DNA of 64,000 nt, taken from Diplolepis rosae. Its lineage: Eukaryota; Arthropoda; Insecta; Hymenoptera; Diplolepididae. The notes under the pieces were generated by a model, which worked only from the letters and a program-made list of their open reading frames with translations, did no database searches and had not been told where the DNA came from. The DNA lies in contig JAPYXD010000754.1 of NCBI GenBank assembly GCA_030998225.1, positions 1 through 64,000 on the forward strand. The letters are read 5' to 3'. Position numbers and translations under genes: made by a program. Positions within the stretch are counted from its first letter, which is position 1. Every line of letters begins with the position of its first letter. Below, piece after piece: positions 8,333 to 19,475 of the stretch.

Positions 8333-10272
8333 ATGATGCATATCCCCTACCTAATATAACAGAAATCCTTGATCAAGTAGGAAGCGCAAAATATTATACA
8401 GTTTTAGATTTAGCTTCAGGTTTCCATCAAATAAGAATGGATCCCCGTGATGCGCACAAAACTGCATTTAGCACTCCATACGGACACTATGAATTTTGCA
8501 GAATGCCTTTTGGATTGAAAAACGCTCCTGGAACGTTTCAGCGTCTTATGGATAATCTTTTGCGAGGACTCCAGGGAGTTATACTTTTTGTATACCTGGA
8601 TGACATAGTAATTTACGCAAATAGTTTAGAAGAACACGAGCATAAATTCAAGTTATTAGTAGAAAGACTCCGATTAGCTGGATTAAAATTACAAATCGAC
8701 AAGTGCGAATTTCTACGTCGGAAGGTTAATTATCTCGGACATATGTTAAGCGAAAAGGGACTCAGTCCAGATCCTAAAAAGGTGGAGGCAGTGAAAGACT
8801 TTCCGCAGCCCAAAGATGTAAAAAATGTGAGACAATTTCTCGGACTGGCCGGATACTATCGTCGTTTCATTAAAAACTTTGCACAAATTGCAAAACCACT
8901 TACTAAACTCCTACAAAAAGAGATGCCATTTGAATGGAATGAAAAAGCTGAAGATTCATTTAATACATTAAAGACCTTCCTATGCAACGCCCCTTTGTTG
9001 CAATTTCCTGACTTCACTAAACCCTTTAATGTCACTACAGATGCCTCTGGATATGCAATAGGTGGGGTTCTCTCCCAAGGTGAAATTGGGAAGGATCGCC
9101 CCATCGCCTATACTTCTCGAGTTTTACGCGGACCTGAACTTAAGTATGAGGTCTACGAAAAGGAAGCACTTGCAGTCCTACATAGTGTCAACAGCTTTAG
9201 ATCTTACGTTTATGGTAGGAAATTCACCATAATAACTGACCATCAACCTTTAGTATGGTTTAAAACCGCAGATTTGAACATTAGAATTCAGAAATGGAGA
9301 TTTAAGTTATCTGAGTACGATTATACTATAGTTTATAAGACAGGAAAACTAAACTCAAACGCTGATGCTCTATCAAGAAATCCAACGGAACCAATATCAG
9401 TTTGCGCCATCACCAGAGCTCAAAAGAAAAAAGAAAAACCCGTTAACGATTTATTCACTGACAAAAACCCCATCCACTTAAGAGCTAAGGAAATAATTAC
9501 CGATCCAAAAACTAAAGGAAATAATCACCAAAGTGAACCATTACCCGAAGAACCATCACAGCGTTACCCTAAACGAAATATTAATAAAAACCTAAATTAC
9601 TTCGAAAGCGATACAGAATCCGGAGATGAAGAGGGTGAAGCACGTATGTTTCCATCCACCGTAAATTCAAACCCAGTTGAACAAAATTCACGAAAAAGAT
9701 CCACGAAAGAACAAAAAGACGCTAGAAATAAAAATCAAACAATAACGCCACACATTATACCAGTACCTTCAACATCGATTGCATCATTAGAATCAGCGGA
9801 TAACGTATCACACACAAGCTACAGACGACAGATCGTGGAAACAAGGGAAGCAATCCAATATCGAACCGATAATATAGCATATTTCATAACAAACAACGGA
9901 CTTCCTTGCGACGAAGGCGCAAGAAAATTATTAGAATTCAACAAGATTAGCCCTAACCAATCAACGACTGTAGGTGAAGTAAAAGAAACCAAAAAAGGAA
10001 ATAACAGACACCAATTCTCACTCTGCATACGTGGAGAAACTCCAGAGTCAATGAGTAATATTAAAGCAAATATTTTTGAAACATTAAAAGTCCTTCGAGA
10101 CCTGTTACTAAAACTGAATCAAAAAGAGGTGAGCATAGCAAAAAGTAAGGTCATTGAAAACTTAAATTGGTCTGAGGTTCTTAACCTTATCGATTTGGCA
10201 TTTTCAAATACTCAAATGAAGATATTGATATGCACAGGAACATTAACATATGTACCATCAGGAAAACGCTAA
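8310..10272 (+). CDS. pol, reverse transcriptase core, RNase H and linker
   Basis: A Ty3/Gypsy RT core with DLASGFHQI, FCRMPFGLKNAP and the catalytic FVYLDD at about 8590-8607, followed by the conserved tail GLAGYYRRFI. RNase H follows with TDASG (9040), the Glu of YEKEALAV (about 9160), the Asp of TDHQPL (about 9237) and NADALSRN (about 9360). A long hydrophilic linker of some 180 residues (rich in Lys, Asn and Ser) precedes the segment VETREAIQYRTDNIAYF, which errantivirus Pol proteins have before integrase. The frame ends at an in-frame TAA, 10270-10272, after which integrase continues in the same frame. The polymerase and RNase H active sites look intact. Confidence 0.9.
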
Positions 10273-11349
10273 GAAATTTTTTACGAATCTCACAAATCTG
10301 CTGTAGGCGGTCACTAGGGGGTCTCTAAAACTTATAATATAATTAAACAAAAATATTATTGGGATAATCTTAAAGAAGACGTTCGCAGAAGAATTCAGCA
10401 ATGCTTAGAATGTCAACTAAAAAAACTTGTTAGACTAAAAACCAAACAGCCTATGATTATCACCGACACACCCGGGATAGCTTTAGAGAAAATTGCGATG
10501 GATATAGTAGGTCCCCTTAAACCAACAAAAAACGGAAACGAATACATATTAACTATCCAAGACCAGCTTTCGAAATTCTGTTTAGCGGTACCCCTATCAA
10601 ATACCTTATCAACCACTATTGCGGACGCTTTCATAAAGAAATTTATTTGCGTTTTTGGAGCACCAAAAGTTATATTGACAGATCAAGGCCAGAACTTCCT
10701 CAGCAATTTAATGACCAGAGTCGCGAAAAGGTTTCGAATAAAAAAACTAAAAACTACCGCCTTTCATCCCCAATCAAACGGTTCTCTCGAGCGTTCTCAC
10801 CATACCTTAAGCGAATTCCTTAAACAGTATACCGATAAAGACAATGAATGGGATGACTGGTTAGACATAGCAATGTTGAGTTACAATACATGTACCCACG
10901 AAAGTACTAAACATACTCCGTATGAGGTCATATTCGGTCGTTTAGCTCGCTTGCCGTCTAGCGATCCTTTAAGAGAAGGGGATGTTGTGCCCACGTATAA
11001 AGGTTATATGGTAGATCTAGTAACAAGACTAAATGGGATACAGAAGTTAGCGTATGATAACCTTGTTTCATCCAAATTTCGCTCTAAGAAATATTATGAT
11101 AGGTCCATTAATCCTAAAAACTTTCACACTGGAGATTATGTATTTCTTCTATCAGGCCCGAAGCCCGGAAAGTTCGGACACCACTACACGGGGCCCCACA
11201 AAATACTTGAAATATTAAACAAAAACAATATTAAAATACAAACAAGTAAAGGAAGTAAAATTGTTCATGCCAATAGACTTAGAATTTCGCATATAAATCA
11301 TGAACCTAAAGTAAAGAAGCAAGCACCTAAAGATACAGACGATGAATAA
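10273..11349 (+). CDS. pol, integrase (two upstream nonsense codons)
   Basis: This is the same frame as RT-RNaseH. The HHCC zinc-binding domain is present: two His codons around 10291 and 10312, and CLEC about 10402, but a TAG at 10315-10317 interrupts it and a TAA at 10270 precedes it. The catalytic core has D in MDIVGP (about 10498), D in TDQGQNF (about 10679) and E in SLERSH, with exactly 35 residues between the last two (D,D35E). A GPY/F-like module (YTGPHKILEI, about 11179) follows. The longest ATG frame after the stops begins at 10453. The stops probably make this copy unable to produce integrase. Confidence 0.9.
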
Positions 11350-11434
11350 CCAAAGCAAAATAGTCCTTTAACATCTCTTTATACTGTTTATAGTTCGGGA
11401 AACATATAAAAAAAATTTTAAAAACCCTGAGATT

Positions 11435-11458
11435 AACATTCATTTCTGATTACAGATG
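11435..11458 (+). promoter_or_regulatory. Splice acceptor immediately before the env ATG
   Basis: The sequence ttcatttctgattacag ends in AG at 11454-11455 and the env ATG starts at 11456 with no base between. Env of gypsy-type errantiviruses is made from a spliced subgenomic mRNA, so this is very likely its acceptor. The LTR donor at 1248 is a candidate partner. Confidence 0.7.
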
Positions 11459-11767
11459 TTTCGAGTACTCCTTTTACTTTCATTTGTGCCATCAAAAGTT
11501 ATAGGATTTATAGGGTATGATTGCGGATCCCGCCAATTGAATGTCACCACGCTATCTTTACGAGAAGTCGGCGAATGCGAACTCCAGGAACCTGCAATTA
11601 ATGTTACAAGAAAATATGTCCAGCTATTGCAAATTAATGAATATAGCGAAGCACAGGTTATCCAATGTAAAATAGAGGTACACCGCACTATTTACTATTG
11701 TGGTATGCACTCTCATGTATCAATAGTTGCAAACGGCGAAAACGAGTATGTATTAGGAAGTAAGTAG
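11456..11767 (+). CDS. env: env, N-terminal part (chuvirus-like glycoprotein)
   Basis: A 103-codon frame starts directly behind the acceptor. Residues 1-17 form a signal peptide (MFRVLLLLSFVPSKVIG). The ectodomain start (GYDCGSRQLNVTTLSL, then GECEL and later YYCGMHSH) resembles, as I recall it, the N-terminus of chuvirus glycoproteins, which are class III fusion proteins. N-glycosylation sequons are present (NVTT, NVTR). The frame ends at TAG 11765-11767, and the ectodomain continues in another frame from about 11757. The family call is from memory of motif style and should be tested by profile search. Confidence 0.7.
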   Translation: MFRVLLLLSFVPSKVIGFIGYDCGSRQLNVTTLSLREVGECELQEPAINVTRKYVQLLQINEYSEAQVIQCKIEVHRTIYYCGMHSHVSIVANGENEYVLGSK

Positions 11768-13418
11768 GGAAGCATGTAAAATTGCGCATAGGACAGGAAT
11801 TTTTCAAATAACCAACTCCCATGTAATACACGGACTTCGTGCAAATCATACAGCTAGACACGCAGTACTTTTTGCCGGTTATGTTAACGGAGACGGAAGA
11901 TGTAACGGAGCTGCTTATAGTGACCCATTCGGAACTTGGGAATCTGTAATAGTTCAAGGAACGGTTAAAATAACACTAACGGAACAAGAAGGTAGGATCA
12001 AATTGAATTCAAACGCTATTCATTTGCGCTCCGGTACAGCATGTTCCCTCTCCGAAGGTAGCTGCATCGACTCAGAAGGAGGATATACCTTCTGGGATCC
12101 CATACCAATCGATAATTGTAAGTTCAATAGGTATAGCGTATTATACGAGGGTTATGCGAATAAGATGGTCGATAATGACAATATTCAAAATCAAGTAGTT
12201 TACTCTCTTTCAACCCAGGATATTACATTTGCACTAGCCTCTAAAGGGAAAGAAACAGCTTGTGGTTATAGCCTTATCAAAACAGAGCACCCTAAACTGC
12301 TAATCTTCGAAACGACATACGGTGAAAGCTTTGCAATAGCAAAAAAAGTATCTGTTTCCAATCTTGACATTTTTGCTTACGTAAACTCTAAATTCGTATA
12401 TGTTGAGAAACATATACGAGCGCAGATAAAACTCCTATATAGAGATGTTATTTTCCAGAAATGTAATTTAGAGAGACAAACGATTAAAAACTCCCTTTCC
12501 ATTGCAACACAGGCTCCAGACGAATTTGCTTTCGATCTTATGAAAGGACCAGGATACATGGCCGTCGTTGCCGGGGAAGTGGTACATATTATCAAGTGTG
12601 TCCCCGTCAGTGTGAAGATGGAACATGGCAAAACATGCTACGCTGAACTACAGGTGACCAGGAATAACAAAACCTTTTTCCTTACGCCAAGGACACGCAT
12701 CTTAAAATCCAAAGGAACCGAAGTTCCTTGCAATCGACTCTTACCATCATACTACTACGTCGGAAAACAGTGGTACAAAATTTTACCACTTCCAACAGAG
12801 GCCGAAGCACCTTTAGTCGTCAAACCTATGACTAAACCAACCTGGAAGTACACTAACCCTTCCGAATTAGCAACTAACGGAATCTATTCTGAACAAGAAA
12901 TAGAACAGCTACGGGAACGGATCATGTTTCCAATAGAACGACCAGCAGTCCTAAACGATGTGGCCCGTGAAATGCAAGGACACCAACTAACCGACAGTGA
13001 AGGAAGCATCCTCAAACTCCTAAACGAAGATGCAATAGAAAAATTAGTCGACAGCACATGGGATCGGATGTGGTCCCGTTTTTTGACCTTCGGCACCGTA
13101 AGCGCCGGAATAATCGCCATAATGATGATCATACACCTCATCAAGGCCGTCGTCGACATCATCATCCAGGGTTATGCACTACATTCTGTTTATGGATGGT
13201 CCATACACTTATTAGGTGCCTTGTGGAGTTCGGTATCTCATTTACTCCTCCATTTAGCAAAACCCACTCCAAGACCAACAGTCGAAACGATCGAGCTGGG
13301 CGAAACAACAAGACCACCTACACCAAAACCAGCAACAAGAAGGATTAAAAATGATACAATTCAAGTAAAGGAGGAAAAGAAAGCAACGTGTTCCACATCA
13401 TTCTTCAACTTAAGTTAA
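11757..13418 (+). CDS. env, main ectodomain, transmembrane segment and tail (shifted frame)
   Basis: An open frame of about 553 codons without its own early ATG, in a different frame from the N-terminal part; the break lies between 11757 and 11767. It is Cys-rich through the ectodomain. A helical region precedes a strongly hydrophobic membrane segment (about 13078-13170, FGTVSAGIIAIMMIIHLIKA). A second amphipathic/hydrophobic stretch (YGWSIHLLGALW) and a Thr/Pro- and Lys-rich cytoplasmic tail follow. No furin site followed by a fusion peptide of the baculovirus-F type is visible, which argues against the usual errantivirus Env. Ends TAA 13416-13418. Confidence 0.75.
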   Translation, partial: EVSREACKIAHRTGIFQITNSHVIHGLRANHTARHAVLFAGYVNGDGRCNGAAYSDPFGTWESVIVQGTVKITLTEQEGRIKLNSNAIHLRSGTACSLSEGSCIDSEGGYTFWDPIPIDNCKFNRYSVLYEGYANKMVDNDNIQNQVVYSLSTQDITFALASKGKETACGYSLIKTEHPKLLIFETTYGESFAIAKKVSVSNLDIFAYVNSKFVYVEKHIRAQIKLLYRDVIFQKCNLERQTIKNSLSIATQAPDEFAFDLMKGPGYMAVVAGEVVHIIKCVPVSVKMEHGKTCYAELQVTRNNKTFFLTPRTRILKSKGTEVPCNRLLPSYYYVGKQWYKILPLPTEAEAPLVVKPMTKPTWKYTNPSELATNGIYSEQEIEQLRERIMFPIERPAVLNDVAREMQGHQLTDSEGSILKLLNEDAIEKLVDSTWDRMWSRFLTFGTVSAGIIAIMMIIHLIKAVVDIIIQGYALHSVYGWSIHLLGALWSSVSHLLLHLAKPTPRPTVETIELGETTRPPTPKPATRRIKNDTIQVKEEKKATCSTSFFNLS

Positions 13419-13617
13419 TAAACTGGCTAGCCACTTGGATTATGTATCAGGTCTTCCGTCGGCGAGACACGTATCCGCCTTTCAACAAATCCTGTCTGCA
13501 AACCACTTAACTTCTCCAAATTCCATTTATCGCATAAATTGCAAATAGATGCTTATTTCAGCACAGGGAGACGATTGCTAGTGCTTTTAGCACCTAGCAA
13601 CCGTTTAAGGATGGGGG
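13419..13617 (+). other. 3' untranslated part and polypurine tract of the retroelement
   Basis: About 200 bases after env without an ORF. The purine run AAGGATGGGGG at 13607-13617 directly precedes the TG of the 3' LTR and is the expected primer for plus-strand synthesis. Confidence 0.75.
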
Positions 13618-15206
13618 TGTCACGTCCACCCTTTCTAACACCAGCTGTTTTTTTTACCCTTTGATTTTCTTTGAGTTTAAAAACGTTTGCCGCGCGCCGT
13701 ACACATGGCCCCACTTTGACGCCATATCAGTCCCTCTTAAGGCAATAGCTTTCTTCCGCGACAGACGGCATATAGAATATTTACAAATTCAGAAGAATTG
13801 AAGAACTTAATGGAAAAAAAGTAATAAAAATGAAAGAAGAACAGATTTCCAGATTTCTTCAACCCTTCTAATATAAACTTTCCCAGGACCAATTGTCGTA
13901 CAGCACTTTAACTAGATTAAACAGATGTTTCTCGCGTGGGAAAGTTATTTTTTTAAAAGAAGAAAAGATTACTCTCGAAGACCTAATTAAATATTATGTT
14001 ATAAAATTATTCCATTTAATTTTTAATGCCCGTAAACCTTCTTAACTGATCATCTTATGCGCAAAGCCTAAGTTTATATGCTATAACCTCCTCTTATTAT
14101 TACTTATTTCTTTTAATATAAACATTTAAACTAAAGGATGTTGCTATACACACGAAAAATTATTGTAAAATTTGATTTAACTTCTTATACAAAATATTTA
14201 GAGTTTATCTTTAAACAATTACCCAATGTAAGTCTAAGTAACAAAATGATATGTATTAGAAATTATTGTTAAAAAACAGGAATCAGAAGCCTCGGTTGGA
14301 GATGGGAAAGGTACTTGAAGAGCCATCTTTTGAGGGGAGCCATAAAACTACTTAAAGATGAGCACTCCCCCGCACTTAAGCACTTATGGGACTTACCAAC
14401 CACATGAGTACGTGGGCGGCTAATTTCCATAAGGAGTTTCTTAAAAAACCGAATAAGAGACTCAGAAATTTTTCTAAACCAATCTCAATAGAAATTAACC
14501 ACCTTCAAGGGGCTGGGAAATGGAAAAGTAGGGAGATTAGGGCGTGGATTAATTTTTTAAAAGAATCAAAAAATTTCTCAGTTAGTCAGTCATTCCTCTG
14601 ACTTCCAGTCAGACAGTTTTGAATCAAAAAGCTTTTAACTTTCTTCTTTCAAATTATTTTGTTCGGTTGTACGGTTATTTTCACAAGGTCAAAATTTCAA
14701 GTTTTCATCAGTTTTTATTCCTCGCGGTTGATTTTTATTTTCAAGAAACTTTCGGTACGACCAGTTCCGGTTTCACAAGTTGCAGCCCTTACTTCGGCCC
14801 ACCTTCAATTGAGGCTTCTGAGGATTCTTCTCATCAAGGATTATATTTCTTTAAAATAAAGAAAAGTAAGTGCCGAAACATTGTTGCTGTCTCTACCTTT
14901 CCTTCTTCTGATTGTTAAAATTATATTTAGCCTATTTTTTTTTCTCGAACGATAGTTTTTGTTTCCTCCAAGGAGAGTCCATAGTCCTGTACGAGGACCG
15001 GATTGCTCCTTTCCTTCCTAAAAACCTTCCTGGTTTTTCTTTTAAGCTCCAGCTTGGTTGGAGTACTAGGAAAACCATTCCTTACAATTCACAAATAATT
15101 TCCCTAGGTTAAGGAGCTTTTTCTAAAGGGTCCCAAGCTATTGAGCGAAAGCTCAGGCTTAAAATATTTATTTTAAATATTTGTGTGATGTCCCTAGGAC
15201 GTCACA
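13618..15206 (+). repeat. 3' LTR
   Basis: TGTCACGTCC ... GGACGTCACA, 1589 bases, nearly identical to 1-1588. It carries the same Inr (14578-14583), DPE, AATAAA and GTAAGT motifs. Directly after it come the bases tttcg and a dispersed repeat, so any target duplication must start at 15207. Confidence 0.93.
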
Positions 15207-16494
15207 TTTCGTTTCAATTCTAAAAAATACGATTAAAATTCAAGAATTCCATTTTTTAGACAAAATATATGAGATACATAAAAAACGTTTAGATGAAAAA
15301 TTATTTGCCTAAATGAGGTCTACACATTTTTATTAAGAAATTTCTCGACAGGATGTATATTTTATGTTTTGATTTTTAATATTAAAAATATTCGATTTTT
15401 TTCACCAAAATATGTGAGATACGAAATAAGCGTTGTTCTGCAAAATCGTTTCCTTAAATAAAGTCTACGATTGTTTTTCCTTTTTGAGAGATTTGGAAGA
15501 AAATAAATAAATTATTTTAATCATGTAATTTATTAAAAAGTTACTGAAATGTATACAGAAAATCGAGCGCGAAGCGCGAGCGTCATGATGAGAATGTGTT
15601 GCTTAAGGTCGATAGAGCCTTAGGTAAATTGAATTTCCTGTTTCACTTAAATTGAAAAAGAAATTGAGTGAATTTGAGAAAATAAGTAATTTACATCATC
15701 TTTAATATTATAAAATTGGTTTGAGCTTCAGTACACTGAGAAAACTGGAGTGTCAACCTAAACATTTGGAGGGTGAAGCAGACTATATTTGAGGTTAAAC
15801 TATAGGACAGCCTTCTAGATAGTGTAACTTATTACCTGTGAATTGTGAAAATAAGATGGTCAACTTGAATACTTTAGAGGGAAAAGTTGATCATCGCAGA
15901 GAGAAAAATAGATTATCGAAGAGGGAAAAACAGACTATAATCTACCTCTATGGCTAACCTCAAAACTATTACATTTAAGCTTTCACAATTATTATGTTAT
16001 TATAGCAAGTGAAATAGGTACTCAACAATTAGTTGGCAAAAATAACCCTCGTGACACTTTAACACGTAAAGGACGCGAAACCGGCAATGAGGTTAGAGTC
16101 CACGCTGGTGATATTGGAGGAAAAATAGGCGAACCCACGTGACTTTACAATTTTGGCGCGTATTTCACCAATCGACACTCTTTATAGTGATTCTGACCCT
16201 CTGGTAACAGTTAAGCAGAATATCAAATGAGTGTCTCCCTGACCAAAAAGAAAAAATTTCGGAGAAAGTGTTGTACTATCTAGAAGTTCAAACTGACTAT
16301 CTAAATTTCGACACTCAAAGTTTGACACTCCAGTTTTCTCAGTGTATTAAATTATAAAAAATAAACTTAAATGTATGCGAAGAGCACAAGACCGAGCGCG
16401 AAGCGCGAGGTCCAGAAAGAACGGAGCGCGAAGCGCGAAGATCAAATAGCGCACCCTAGGCGCGCTTAAACTTGCGGGCGAAGCTTGCGGGCAG
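15207..16494 (-). repeat. Partial copy of an A-tailed retroposon-like repeat, interrupted by a MITE
   Basis: It matches the right part of the copy at 50223-51621, from a tttcgtttcaattc stretch to the GC-rich end GCGGGCAGAT. The retroelement LTR cuts its left side. A 611-bp MITE (15734-16344) interrupts it. It contains the GC islands GAGCGCGAAGCGCGAG typical of this repeat, which stand out in the AT-rich background. No ORF is seen. Confidence 0.8.
15734..16344. mobile_element. MITE with 23-bp terminal inverted repeats and TA duplication
   Basis: The termini CACTGAGAAAACTGGAGTG... and its reverse complement are identical over about 23 bases. It is flanked by TA on both sides (15732-15733, 16345-16346). 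The paralogous repeat at 51440-51460 shows the empty site with a single TA, so the boundaries are exact. TA duplication suggests Tc1/mariner-type mobilisation. No transposase is encoded. Confidence 0.88.
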
Positions 16495-17760
16495 ATTTTT
16501 TTCTTTTGAATTTAAGGAATAACTGTCTGCGTAGTCGCATAAGTACATGCGTAATGTGATTCACAGAAATATTTTCTTTAATTTAAAGAAAAAATTGTCT
16601 TTGTCTAAGGTAATAAAATTAAATAAGGTATTTCTTAAGTTCTTGCCAGTAGTGTATTTGAATCAAAAAAATATTTTTCTAAATCAAATAAAAAATTTTA
16701 TTTAAAAAAGGCTAAAAAGGTGATTTTTTGGAAACAAGTAAATGTATATTTGTTTTAAAGGTGTTTTTACTTTGATTTGAAGAAACGAAGCTGAAAAAAC
16801 GATTTCTTAAATTTGAATAAAACTTTTTCCGGGTGTACTATCTTTTATCTGAACTTTCCTTATCGCTCTCACCTCTTGTGACATAGATTTTTCGAAAGAA
16901 TAATGTATTTACTTTATACAAAATGATATTACAAAATATATTTTATATCAATAAACGTAATTAGGATTAATTTTAAGAACGTATTCATGACCTGACAACA
17001 AAACGAAGCAAAATTATCAGCTTTGAAAAGATGCGAGATTCAAATCACAATAAATTAATTAAAAATATCACTACTGTTGATAATTCGTTAATAATTATTA
17101 TAAGTCAATTGCATAATAATTTTTTCGATCGTTCTTCAGTCCCTGTATATTATTTATGAAACAATACACTGATGTATTAGATTAAATTTACCAAAATTAG
17201 CAACTCACATGATTAGATTTTACGCAATTATAAAGTTATTTTTGCAATGAATCTAGGATGTAAATAAAGAAATAGATTATTTTACTTCCTAAATATACAA
17301 ATTCATTTTTAAATTATTTAAGGTATCCAAGTATTGGGAAAATTAGTTTGTTTAATTTAGAAGTATCCAAGCAGGTCATGAATTTTCATGTTTAAAGACA
17401 TTTTTAGCTCAAGTCTACCCATGTACATCGCAGTTCTGACATAATGAACAAGAAAATTAAGTAACGTTGGTGATTAAATTGATTTGACATATCATTAACC
17501 AGTTTTAATAAGTCCCCACTTATCAAAAAATCTAGAAAATATTCTATTTTATCGATACATTGATGCATATTAAAATTTATCATTGCATGAATTATATTTC
17601 ATATATTGTATATGCAACTGACTTTATATTCTTTTATATCACATTAAACATAAAAATCATTAACAGTGTAGCACTATATCGGTCATATTCATGTGGGTGA
17701 TGGATCCCAAGCATTTTTTTCAGTGATAAAATGCGTAATTCGCTGTAGGATAAAATCGCA

Positions 17761-17980
17761 CTCTCTAAAACTGAATCAATCAAATTTTCACTGATTGAAT
17801 CAGTGATTTGCCTTTTCACTGATTCATCAGTGAAAAAATATTTTTCACTGTCCAATCAGTCAATTTTCAGTGAAATAATCAGTGAAATTTGACTGATTTA
17901 CAGTAACCTCTTTTTAGCAATTTGAATCAGTCAAATTTCACTGATAATCAGTAGATTTTGACTAATTCAGATTTAGAGAG
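17761..17980. mobile_element. MITE, CTCTCTAAAT / AATCAGT family, copy 1
   Basis: The ends CTCTCTAAA and TTTAGAGAG form terminal inverted repeats. The interior consists of short inverted CAGT/ACTG-rich modules (tcactgatt, aatcagtga) and the family signature CAGTAACCTCTTTTTAGC. Related copies lie at 19299, 24192, 37438, 46929, 53305, 56731, 57160 and 57979. Confidence 0.85.
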
Positions 17981-19298
17981 CAGTTCAGTTAATTCAATTG
18001 AAAAGTTCGTTTATCGTGAAAAATAACTGACATAGTCTCTTAATGTTAATTAACAACCGATTATCGTTTCATTAAATAACTATTTGTTTAGTACAATTAA
18101 ATACAGCCATAAGTTTAGTGATTTTAGAAGTAACCAAAAATCTTTAGTTAACATGATTATCGCTAATTTTTCTCCGTGTAGTACACACAGCAATAACATA
18201 AATCACGCAGAATGAGAAACATTATATCCCTCAGCCTTATCACGATTTGCTATAAAACAAAATCTTGATAAAAAAATGGTTTTATGTGCTTAAATGAATT
18301 TCAGTAGTGAAAATAAATTTACTGTGTAAAACTGCCCTTCAAATATTTACTGATCTAAACCTCTCCAAACTTTTTTTCATAAATCGAAGGGCGTAAAGAT
18401 AGAGAACAGGATATGCTACTTCTATGACGTTTATACTCCATTTATGTACTTATATATAATTATATTTATTTTATTTTTCAATATTTATTTATTTGAAGTA
18501 ATTTGAAGCCCTCGACGATTTCGATTTGAGAAATGTATTTATTTTGACGCGTTTCAGTCAATATTAGACCCACATCAAGCTATGTCTAAAAATATATTAT
18601 TGGATCATCTGAAAGGTTAAGAAATTGCTTTCTATAGAGGGAATATTTTTGTCAATTTAGATAAAGGAAATAAAGAAAAGATTTATGTCAACAAAAATAT
18701 ATAAATTTATTGTACACACACAATTTGGAGAAACATCAGTTATTTAAAGTCTAAATCAGATTCTGGATGTTAAACTAATGATATTTTAAACAAACTAATG
18801 TATTTACAAAGACCAGACACAAAATTTGTAAAAAATATGAAATGAGTTGCGTCTAAAAAGTCAGTTAACTTAAACAAAATCTATACTTGAGAAAAAAAAG
18901 TTATTTATATATTAGACTTCATATACACATGGAATCGATAGAAAGAACAATTAAAACAGCCATATCTAACATGCTTTTCTCCATAAATATATCTTTGACT
19001 TTAGGAATAGCAAAACACCCGGAATAAAAATAAATAGGGAAAAAATTATAAATTTAGAAATTATTAAAATCAAACATGATATATGTGAAAATTTAATTAA
19101 TTTTAAAACTGAAATTCAAGATTTAAGAAATATTTATCAAAGATTGGTTGTTTAAATATACTCATACAGTAGAAAAAACTTTTAAAGGCCTCGAATCCAT
19201 TCATATTTACAAATTAAAATTAATGGTTTCAAAATTCTACTTCAATATTTATTTATATAAACTTTGAATAAGCAAAATCAACAACTTCTAGAAGACTA

Positions 19299-19475
19299 CT
19301 CTCTAAATTTGAATCAGTCAAAATCTACTGATTATCAGTGGAATTTGACTGATTCAAATAGCTGAAAAGAGGTTACTGTAAATCAGTCAAATTTCAGTGA
19401 AAATTGATTGATTTGACAGTGAGAAATATTTTGTTCACTGATTCAATCAGTGAAAATTTGACTGATTCAGATAGT
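19299..19475. mobile_element. MITE, CTCTCTAAAT family, copy 2 (inverted, one end worn)
   Basis: It starts CTCTCTAAATTTGAATCAG after TA and carries the family signature in reverse (GCTGAAAAGAGGTTACTG). The right terminus is degraded near 19475. Confidence 0.8.

Larger units (their letters stand above)
1..15206 (+). mobile_element. Env-bearing Ty3/Gypsy-type endogenous retrovirus (errantivirus-like), defective copy
   Basis: Two nearly identical LTRs (1-1588 and 13618-15206) flank a primer-binding site, leader, three small ORFs, gag, pol (protease, RT, RNase H, integrase), env and a polypurine tract. The pol order RT-RNaseH-IN is that of Ty3/Gypsy elements, and the env gene behind its own splice acceptor is the errantivirus plan. 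The first T of the 5' LTR (TGTCACG) lies one base outside the window, so the target duplication cannot be checked. Reading frames are broken in gag (about 6643), pol (about 8155 and 8310, stops at 10270 and 10315) and env (about 11757-11767), so this copy cannot make complete Gag-Pol or Env by itself. Near-identity of the LTRs indicates a recent insertion. The 3' flank (15207 onward) is the middle of a dispersed repeat also seen at 48327-49736 and 50223-51621. Confidence 0.95.

Noticed and set aside
17634..17855. 73-codon minus-strand ORF
   Set aside because: It runs through an AATCAGT MITE and has no protein-like features.
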